Assembly: GCA_900321595.1 (NCBI GenBank)
Contig: ONWP01000011.1
Span: 1 to 11,051 of the forward strand
Source of the DNA: an uncultured Eubacteriales bacterium
GTDB lineage: Bacteria > Bacillota > Clostridia > Oscillospirales > Acutalibacteraceae
Direction of reading: 5' to 3'
DNA: 11,051 bases
Made by a program: the position numbers and the translations under genes. The notes beneath the pieces are model-generated. The model ran no database searches and was not told the origin of the DNA. It saw only the letters and a list, made by a program, of their open reading frames with translations. Shown here one piece after another: positions 6,039-11,051 of the stretch (position 1 is its first letter; every line of letters starts with the position of its first letter).

Positions 6039-8053
6039 ACCGGCCGGAGATCCTGGCGCCCGCCGGCGCGCCGGACCGGCTTCTCCCGGCCGCGCGGTGC
6101 GGCGCGGACGCCGTTTACCTGGCGCTCAGGGACTTCGGGGCGCGGGCTTCCGCGGAAAATTTCACTGCCGACGAACTGCGGTCGGCGGTGTCCTTTTGTC
6201 ATGCAAGAAATATGAAGGTCTACGTTGCCGTCAACACCCTTGTGACCGACGAGGAGCTGCCGGACGTCAGCCGGACGATCCGCGAGATCGCTTCCTCCGG
6301 CGCGGACGCGGTCATCGTGCAGGATCTTGGCGTGCTGCGGCTGGCGCGGGAACTGTGCCCTTCTCTGAAGATCAGCGCCTCGACCCAGATGAGCGTCTGC
6401 TCGCTCGACGGGGCGCGGGCTGCGGCGGAGCTGGGCTGTTACCGCGTCGTGCTGGCGCGGGAGCTGACGCTCGGCGAGATCGCTTCTGTCACACGCGGCG
6501 CGGGGCTGCAGACGGAGGTCTTCGTCCACGGGGCGCTCTGCATGAGCGTGAGCGGGCAGTGCCTGCTCTCGGCCATGATCGGCGGCAGGAGCGGCAACCG
6601 CGGCCGCTGCGCCCAGCCCTGCAGACTCGATTTCTCCTATCGCGGCGTTCACAGCGCGCTGTCGCTGAAGGATCTGTCCGCGCTGGACAAGCTGCCCGCG
6701 CTGGCGGCGGCTGGCGTCGCGGCGTTCAAATTGGAGGGGCGCATGAAGCGCCCGGAATACGTGGCGCTGGCGACGGACGCGGCCGTGCGCGCCCGGGACG
6801 GGGAAGAATACGACCCGGAACCGCTGCGGCAGGTCTTCTCGCGCAGCGGCTTTACGTCCGGGTACCCGGACGGGCGCCGGGACGGCGCGATGTTCGGCGT
6901 GCGCACGAAGGAGGACGCGCTGGATACGGCGGACGCGCTCCGGCAGGCGCACGCGCTGTACCGCCGGGAGCTGCCGCGCGTCCCGCTGACGGCTTCGCTG
7001 ACGATCGACGCGCGTCAGGCGCTGCTGACCGTGCGCGACGGCGGCGATTCTTACACGGCGGCCGCGCCGTCTGAGCCCGCGGAAAGACCGCTCGACGCCG
7101 AAGCCGCGCGGCGGCAGATCGCGAAGACGGGCGATACGCCGTACTTTTTCGAGTCGATCGACGTCAATGCGCGGCCGGGGTTCACGATCCGGTTCGGCGC
7201 GCTGGGGGCGATGCGCCGTCAGGCGCTGGACGCGCTGACGGAAAAACGCGGCCGGACGACGCCGCATCCTGTTGTGAAGGAAGCGGTCGACCTGCCGGCC
7301 GGCAGGACGGTCGAAAAAGGAAAGCTCTACGCGCGGTTTGCCTGCGCGGACGGATTCGCGGATGTGGGCGCGGATCTGAATATCCTGCCGATCACGGCGC
7401 TTCTGAAAGCGCCGGAGCTGACGCGGCGCGCGCCCTTCGCGGCGGAGCTGCCGCTGACCTTCGAGGATGGCCGGGAGGAGCTGTACGACGCGCTGGAATC
7501 GCTTGGCGCGCGCGGGGTGACGGACGTCTTCTGCGGCGACCTGGGCACGGTGAAGGCGGCGCTGGACCGCGGCTTCACGGTGCACGGCGCGTTCGGGCTC
7601 AATGTGACGAACAGCCTCGCGCTGGAGACTTACGCGCGCATGGGCCTTGCCGACTGCGTGACGAGCGTGGAGCTGCGCGCGAAGCAGATCGCCGCGCTCA
7701 GGCGGACGATGCCCGTCGGGGCGGTCTGCTACGGGTATCTGCCGCTGATGAAGCTGCGCGCCTGCCCGGCGCGGGCCTTCGGCGGCTGCGCGCAGTGCGG
7801 CGGCAGGTCGTTCCTCACCGACCGGAAGGGGAACCGGTTCCCGCTCGAGTGCCGGGAGAAAAAACACGCGGAGCTGCTCAACTGCGTGCCGGTCTATATC
7901 GGAGACCGGGACCGCTCCTTCGCCGACTTCGAGCTTCTGTACTTCACCCGGGAGACCCCGGCGCGCGTCAGACGCGTCGCGGAGATGCGTCTTGCCGGGG
8001 AGCGCTTTGACGGGCCGCACACCGGCGGTCTCTACTACAGGACGCTGCTGTGA
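6035..8053 (+). CDS. U32 family protein with DUF3656 region (RlhA-like RNA hydroxylase)
   Basis: A 672-residue U32 'peptidase/collagenase' family protein. Well-studied members are not proteases but Fe-S enzymes that hydroxylate RNA or quinone precursors (RlhA on 23S rRNA C2501, TrhP on tRNA U34, UbiU/UbiV). The N-terminal barrel (about 1-250) starts EILAPAGAPD and carries the family signature EVFVHGALCMSVSGQC then RSGNRGRCAQPCR, with C169, C176, C192 and C196 as likely [4Fe-4S] ligands. The long C-terminal part (DUF3656-like) has a second cysteine group C577, C585, C588, C606 and C617 in CP...C..C...FPLEC...NC. Length and two-part layout match RlhA (about 650 aa) better than the shorter TrhP, so rRNA hydroxylation is the best guess; a peptidase role is unlikely. 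It overlaps DUF951 upstream and the radical SAM gene downstream by 4 nt each. Confidence 0.93.
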   Translation: MNRPEILAPAGAPDRLLPAARCGADAVYLALRDFGARASAENFTADELRSAVSFCHARNMKVYVAVNTLVTDEELPDVSRTIREIASSGADAVIVQDLGVLRLARELCPSLKISASTQMSVCSLDGARAAAELGCYRVVLARELTLGEIASVTRGAGLQTEVFVHGALCMSVSGQCLLSAMIGGRSGNRGRCAQPCRLDFSYRGVHSALSLKDLSALDKLPALAAAGVAAFKLEGRMKRPEYVALATDAAVRARDGEEYDPEPLRQVFSRSGFTSGYPDGRRDGAMFGVRTKEDALDTADALRQAHALYRRELPRVPLTASLTIDARQALLTVRDGGDSYTAAAPSEPAERPLDAEAARRQIAKTGDTPYFFESIDVNARPGFTIRFGALGAMRRQALDALTEKRGRTTPHPVVKEAVDLPAGRTVEKGKLYARFACADGFADVGADLNILPITALLKAPELTRRAPFAAELPLTFEDGREELYDALESLGARGVTDVFCGDLGTVKAALDRGFTVHGAFGLNVTNSLALETYARMGLADCVTSVELRAKQIAALRRTMPVGAVCYGYLPLMKLRACPARAFGGCAQCGGRSFLTDRKGNRFPLECREKKHAELLNCVPVYIGDRDRSFADFELLYFTRETPARVRRVAEMRLAGERFDGPHTGGLYYRTLL

Positions 8054-8949
8054 AACGGTATTATTCGGTCAGCGACTACTGCCGGGACACATACGGCGAG
8101 AAGCTCTATAAGCTGAGCCTGTCCACGGGCTTTACCTGTCCGAACCGGGACGGGACGACCGGTACCGGCGGCTGCGCCTTTTGCACCGGCGCGGGGGAAT
8201 TCAGCGCCGACGCGGCGCTGGACGCTTTCGCGCAGATCGAGCAGGCGAAGGCGCGCGTGGCGGACAAATTCCGCGGCGACGGGTACATCGCCTATTTCGG
8301 TTCCGGCACGAATACCTACGGTGATCTCGGCCGGATGGAACGCCTGTTCCGGGACGCGGCGGCGCATCCGCAGATCCGCGTGCTGTCGGTGGCGACGCGG
8401 CCGGACTGCCTGCCAGACGAGGTGCTGACGCTGCTCGCTTCGCTGCGGGCGGTCAAGCCCCTTTGGGTGGAGCTCGGCCTGCAGACGGCGGACGACCGCG
8501 TTGCCGATTCCTTCGGCCGGGGCTACGCTCTGGACGCCTACGAGCGCGCGGTTTCAAGCTTGCGTCAAGTCGGGGCGCATATAATCACACACGTGATATT
8601 CGGCCTGCCGGGCGAAAGCCGCGGCGGGATGCTGGACACGGTCCGGTACGTCGCGGACAGGACGGGCGGCGTGAAGCTGCACTGCCTGTACGTGTGCCGC
8701 GGGACGGCGCTGGAACGGGAGTGGCGCGCCGGACGCTTCGACTGCCTCGAGCGGGACGCGTACATCGATCTGCTCGGGGACGCGCTGGAGCTGCTGAAGC
8801 CGCAGACGGTCGTACACCGGCTCACCGGCGACGGGGACAAGCGGACGCTGCTGGCGCCCATGTGGACAGCGGATAAAAAGGCCGTGCTCGCGGCCATCGA
8901 ACGGCGGTTCCGGGAACGGGACGTCGTACAGGGGAGATGTTACGGGTGA
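8050..8949 (+). CDS. TIGR01212-type radical SAM protein (YhcC-like)
   Basis: A 299-residue radical SAM enzyme of the TIGR01212/YhcC type, related to the Elp3-like branch; its substrate is unknown. The [4Fe-4S] cluster that cleaves S-adenosylmethionine is held by C30, C42 and C45 in the stretch CPNRDG...GGCAFC, the CX11CX2C spacing of this family rather than the usual CX3CX2C. Other family marks are YFGSGTNTYGDL (82-93), VELGLQT (140-146), HVIFGLPGE (181-189), VKLHCLYV (208-215) and VVHRLTGD (254-261). Length is normal. The start is GTG at 8050, whose GTGA overlaps the stop of the U32 gene; AGGA at 8039-8042 is the ribosome site. Its place after an RNA-hydroxylase-like Fe-S protein suggests, but does not show, a role in RNA modification. 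Confidence 0.94.
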   Translation: MKRYYSVSDYCRDTYGEKLYKLSLSTGFTCPNRDGTTGTGGCAFCTGAGEFSADAALDAFAQIEQAKARVADKFRGDGYIAYFGSGTNTYGDLGRMERLFRDAAAHPQIRVLSVATRPDCLPDEVLTLLASLRAVKPLWVELGLQTADDRVADSFGRGYALDAYERAVSSLRQVGAHIITHVIFGLPGESRGGMLDTVRYVADRTGGVKLHCLYVCRGTALEREWRAGRFDCLERDAYIDLLGDALELLKPQTVVHRLTGDGDKRTLLAPMWTADKKAVLAAIERRFRERDVVQGRCYG

Positions 8950-10013
8950 AACGAACCGCGGCGATCATACTCACACTGGCGCTGGCGCTGCTGCTCGCGG
9001 CGCCTGTCTTCGGCGCGGCCGCCGTGCGGATCACCTATGTGGTGGCGGACGCGGAAAAGGGCATCCGCGCGGACATGGTCAGCGTAAACAACCCGGACGC
9101 CTTATCGCCCGGTGCAAGGCTGCTCGACGCGCTGTGCGCGGACAAGCGCTACCGCTTCGCCGGCTGGTACGCCGACGCGGCGTATCAGACCCGGGTGCGT
9201 TCCGCGCCGGACGCGGAGGCGGTCACGCTGTACGCGAAGTGGGAGCCCGCCAGCTTTTCGATCACCTATGATCTCGGCGGGGTCAACCTTTTCCACGCCG
9301 GCGGCGTCAATCCCAACCGCAGCTGGTACGATCCCGGCGAGTCCCTCGTGCTGGGGGATCTGACCTTTGACAGCGACGCGTTCGTCTTCGGCGGATGGTT
9401 CCGCGACGCGGCGCGTACAAAGCCGGCGGGCGTCATCGGCCCCGAGGACGCGGCGGATCTGACGATCTACGCGCTCATCACGGAAAAGGTCTATCCGATC
9501 TATTACGTGCTCGCGCCGGAAAACGGACCGGTCGAGGCGAGCCGCGTGTACCACGATAACGCGGGCTTCCGCGGCGCGTCGCAGGCGGTGACGCTTACCG
9601 ACGCGGTGGTGCTCGACGTGAATTACATGTTCGACGGCTGGTACACGGAGCCGGAATACATCAATCCTGTGGATGAGATCCCGGCCTACACGACGCACAC
9701 CGTGACGCTGTACGCCAAATGGTCGCAGGTGCTGACCTATCAGCCGGTCTGGGGCGACGCGACGCTCTCCGGCGGGCTGACGGCCGCGGACGCCAGACTG
9801 GCGCTGCGCTATTCCGCGCGTTTGGAGGATCTGGCACCCATGGCCCGGGAGCTTGCCGACATCGACCGCAGCGGCAAGGTCACGGCCGGCGACGCGAGAC
9901 TCATCCTGCGCATGAGCGCGAGGCTTGAGTCGATCGACGAGCTGACCGACCGGTTCAGTCTGCCGCAGATCGTGTACCGCGACGGCGCGTGGACGCTGGA
10001 CACGGACGAATGA
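8946..10013 (+). CDS. Secreted protein with InlB/Flg_new-type repeats and a dockerin-like tail
   Basis: A 355-residue exported protein. A signal peptide (MKR plus a hydrophobic core, cleavage near residues 23-25) is followed by three repeats of the Listeria-Bacteroides/InlB B type, recognised by FAGWYADAAY...LYAKW (71-99), FGGWFRDAAR...IYALI (148-178) and FDGWYTEPEY...LYAKW (229-259). The end (about 270-328) is a dockerin-like pair of calcium loops: D271-x-T-x-S-G...D282 and D305-x-D-x-S-G...D316, each followed by a nearly identical ARL-LR-SARLE helix. No LPXTG, transmembrane tail or enzyme domain is visible, so it is probably a surface or extracellular binding protein. I choose GTG 8946: GTGA overlaps the previous stop and GGGGAG lies 9 nt upstream; ATG 8937 sits directly against that site. 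Last gene of the operon; a terminator follows. Confidence 0.87.
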   Translation: MKRTAAIILTLALALLLAAPVFGAAAVRITYVVADAEKGIRADMVSVNNPDALSPGARLLDALCADKRYRFAGWYADAAYQTRVRSAPDAEAVTLYAKWEPASFSITYDLGGVNLFHAGGVNPNRSWYDPGESLVLGDLTFDSDAFVFGGWFRDAARTKPAGVIGPEDAADLTIYALITEKVYPIYYVLAPENGPVEASRVYHDNAGFRGASQAVTLTDAVVLDVNYMFDGWYTEPEYINPVDEIPAYTTHTVTLYAKWSQVLTYQPVWGDATLSGGLTAADARLALRYSARLEDLAPMARELADIDRSGKVTAGDARLILRMSARLESIDELTDRFSLPQIVYRDGAWTLDTDE

Positions 10014-10023
10014 CCGAAAAACG

Positions 10024-10056
10024 CGCCCCTCGACCGGAACGCCGAGGGGTGATTTT
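10024..10056 (+). terminator. Intrinsic terminator of the lipoprotein / U32 / dockerin operon
   Basis: CCCCTCG (10026-10032) pairs with CGAGGGG (10043-10049), extended by a G-U and a C-G pair, around a 10-nt loop. It is followed by TGATTTT, with the T-run at 10053-10056. It begins 10 nt after the stop codon of the dockerin-like gene. Confidence 0.78.
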
Positions 10057-10076
10057 GCGCCTCAAAACGGGGAATT

Positions 10077-10102
10077 GTGATTTTTAAGTTCGAAAAAATC
10101 AC
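10077..10102. repeat. Inverted repeat 1, candidate operator
   Basis: GTGATTTTT (10077-10085), an 8-nt spacer, then its exact complement AAAAATCAC (10094-10102). The core TGATTTTT-N8-AAAAATCA is the same as in the repeat at 10109-10136, 33 bp away centre to centre, about three helical turns. It lies upstream of the -35 box of the ATPase gene. Confidence 0.65.
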
Positions 10103-10108
10103 GGAATG

Positions 10109-10136
10109 AATGATTTTTCTTGACTTAAAAATCATT
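10109..10136. repeat. Inverted repeat 2 straddling the -35 box, candidate operator
   Basis: AATGATTTTT (10109-10118), an 8-nt spacer, then its exact complement AAAAATCATT (10127-10136). The spacer CTTGACTT contains the whole -35 hexamer TTGACT, so a dimeric protein bound here would block RNA polymerase. It is a second copy of TGATTTTT-N8-AAAAATCA. The binding protein is not identified; the downstream ATPase has no visible helix-turn-helix in the part seen. Confidence 0.68.
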
Positions 10137-10148
10137 TTTTGCTAAAAT
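10120..10148 (+). promoter_or_regulatory. Sigma-A promoter of the AAA_14/DUF4143 gene
   Basis: TTGACT (10120-10125), a 17-nt spacer, and TAAAAT (10143-10148) preceded by TGC, an extended -10. The gene's Shine-Dalgarno lies only a few nt after the predicted transcription start near 10155, so the leader is extremely short. The -35 box lies between the arms of the inverted repeat at 10109-10136. Confidence 0.75.
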
Positions 10149-10167
10149 GTGCAAGGAGGTGGTCAGT

Positions 10168-11051
10168 GTGAAACGGAAAGCGGAAGGGAAGCTTCTTGAC
10201 TGGAAAGCAGATCCGAACCGGAAACCGCTGCTGCTCAGCGGAGCAAGGCAGGTCGGCAAGACATATCTGCTGCGGCAGTTCGCGCGGGAGCACTATCCAT
10301 CAACCGCGTATTTCAATCTGGAGGCTGAACCGGCGATCGCGGCGCTGTTTGAAGAGGATCTGGATCCGGCGCGGCTGATCCGGTATATGGAGATCTCTGC
10401 CGGGCAGCGGATCCTTCCCGGAGAAACGCTGTTGATCCTCGATGAGATCCAGTCCTGCGAGCGGGCGCTGACTTCACTGAAATACTTCTGCGAGGAAGCG
10501 CCGGAATATCACGTCGCCGCCGCAGGCAGTCTGTTGGGCGTGGCGGTCAACCGGGAACGTTACTCGTTCCCGGTAGGGAAAGTTGATCTGATGACGCTGT
10601 ATCCGATGGACTTCGAGGAGTATCTGTGGGCCGGAGGAAAAGAATTGCTGGCGGAGGCGATCCGGTCAGCCTTTCAGTCCATGGAGCCGTTTCCGGAGTC
10701 TCTGCATACGGAGGCTGTTTCGCTCTATCGGGAATACCTTCTCGTCGGGGGAATGCCGGCCGCGGTCACGGCGTTCACCGCACACGGAAGCTTTCTGGAC
10801 GCCAGAGAGCAGCAAACCGCGATCCTGAACAACTACGTTGCCGACATGGCGAAATACGCGTCCGCGTCGGAGAGTGTACGGATCCGCGCCTGCTTCGCAT
10901 CGATTCCGGCGCAGCTGGCGAAGGAAAACCATAAATTTCAGTATAAGGTCGTCAGGCGCGGCGGCAGCGCGGCCATGTTTGGCGCATCGATCGAGTGGCT
11001 GGAGCTGGCGGGACTGGTGAATCGCTGCTGGCGGCTGGAGCAGCCTGTTCA
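10168..11051 (+). CDS. AAA_14 / DUF4143 ATP-binding protein, N-terminal part
   Basis: The first 294 residues of an ATPase that runs off the right edge; complete members are usually near 400 residues. The AAA_14 domain has a Walker A motif GARQVGKT (residues 25-32), Walker B LLILDE ending in D92-E93, and the strand VAAAGS (116-121). The region after about residue 185, with LYREYLLVGGMPAAV and the YVADMAKYA stretch, is the start of DUF4143, a domain grouped with the PD-(D/E)XK nuclease-like fold. The family is frequent, often multicopy and patchily distributed in Clostridia and Bacteroidota; its role is unknown. The start is GTG 10168 with AAGGAGGT at 10153-10160, 7 nt upstream, and KRK after it as in relatives. 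Base composition is lower in GC than the U32 gene. It has its own promoter and two operator-like repeats. Confidence 0.92.
   Translation, partial: MKRKAEGKLLDWKADPNRKPLLLSGARQVGKTYLLRQFAREHYPSTAYFNLEAEPAIAALFEEDLDPARLIRYMEISAGQRILPGETLLILDEIQSCERALTSLKYFCEEAPEYHVAAAGSLLGVAVNRERYSFPVGKVDLMTLYPMDFEEYLWAGGKELLAEAIRSAFQSMEPFPESLHTEAVSLYREYLLVGGMPAAVTAFTAHGSFLDAREQQTAILNNYVADMAKYASASESVRIRACFASIPAQLAKENHKFQYKVVRRGGSAAMFGASIEWLELAGLVNRCWRLEQPV

Noticed and set aside
5804..8020. A minus-strand open frame of about 738 codons
   Set aside because: It is antisense to the U32 gene, has Arg-rich low-complexity sequence and no ribosome site that stands out. The U32 signature on the plus strand is unambiguous.
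6035..8053. Collagenase or peptidase function for the U32 gene
   Set aside because: The name is historical. The conserved cysteines and the studied members (RlhA, TrhP, UbiU/UbiV) point to Fe-S hydroxylation.
9753..9930. Cellulosome membership suggested by the dockerin-like tail
   Set aside because: No cohesin or carbohydrate-active domain is attached to this protein, and such tails are common on non-cellulosomal proteins of Clostridia. The domain call is kept, the cellulosome claim is not.
10050..10068. Possible third copy of the inverted repeat (TGATTTT, 7 nt, AAAAC)
   Set aside because: The arms match for only four bases, the spacer is 7 rather than 8 nt, and the T-run is already explained by the terminator.

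Overview
The window is a gene-dense, GC-rich stretch of a bacterial chromosome, most likely from a Gram-positive Bacillota/Clostridia gut-type organism (Oscillospiraceae or Christensenellales-like). The grounds are the long-form hibernation factor, a DUF951 gene, the combination of a TIGR01212 radical SAM gene with a U32/DUF3656 gene, dockerin-like DAR-L-LR repeats, strong Shine-Dalgarno sequences and frequent GTG/TTG starts. No rRNA, tRNA, CRISPR array or insertion sequence was seen. The assignment is from gene content only, so the rank below class is a guess.

Region 1 (1-4270, minus strand) is a sugar-utilisation operon read right to left: a GH36 alpha-galactosidase (TTG start at 4210), a GH30-like glycosidase, and the N-terminal 224 residues of a GPH-family (MelB-like) sugar:cation symporter that runs off the left edge. 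None of the enzymes has a signal peptide, so the picture is uptake of short galactosides followed by cytoplasmic cleavage. A good sigma-A promoter sits at 4242-4270.

Region 2 (4211-4980) is a divergent intergenic region followed by hpf on the plus strand. The hpf promoter is preceded by three A-tracts in 10-bp phase and followed by a hairpin at the predicted 5' end of the mRNA. A clear intrinsic terminator closes the gene.

Region 3 (5010-10056, plus strand) is a five-gene operon from its own consensus promoter: a lipoprotein of unknown function, a DUF951 zinc-ribbon-like protein, an RlhA-like U32 protein, a TIGR01212 radical SAM enzyme, and a secreted protein with InlB/Flg_new-type repeats and a dockerin-like tail. 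The last four are joined by three successive 4-nt stop/start overlaps. A terminator lies at 10024-10056.

Region 4 (10057-11051, plus strand) starts with an AT-rich control region holding two copies of the same inverted repeat, the second straddling the -35 box. It drives an AAA_14/DUF4143 ATPase gene cut by the right edge. The most unusual features are this tandem operator-like pair, the dockerin protein translationally coupled to Fe-S enzymes, and the layered control region in front of hpf.
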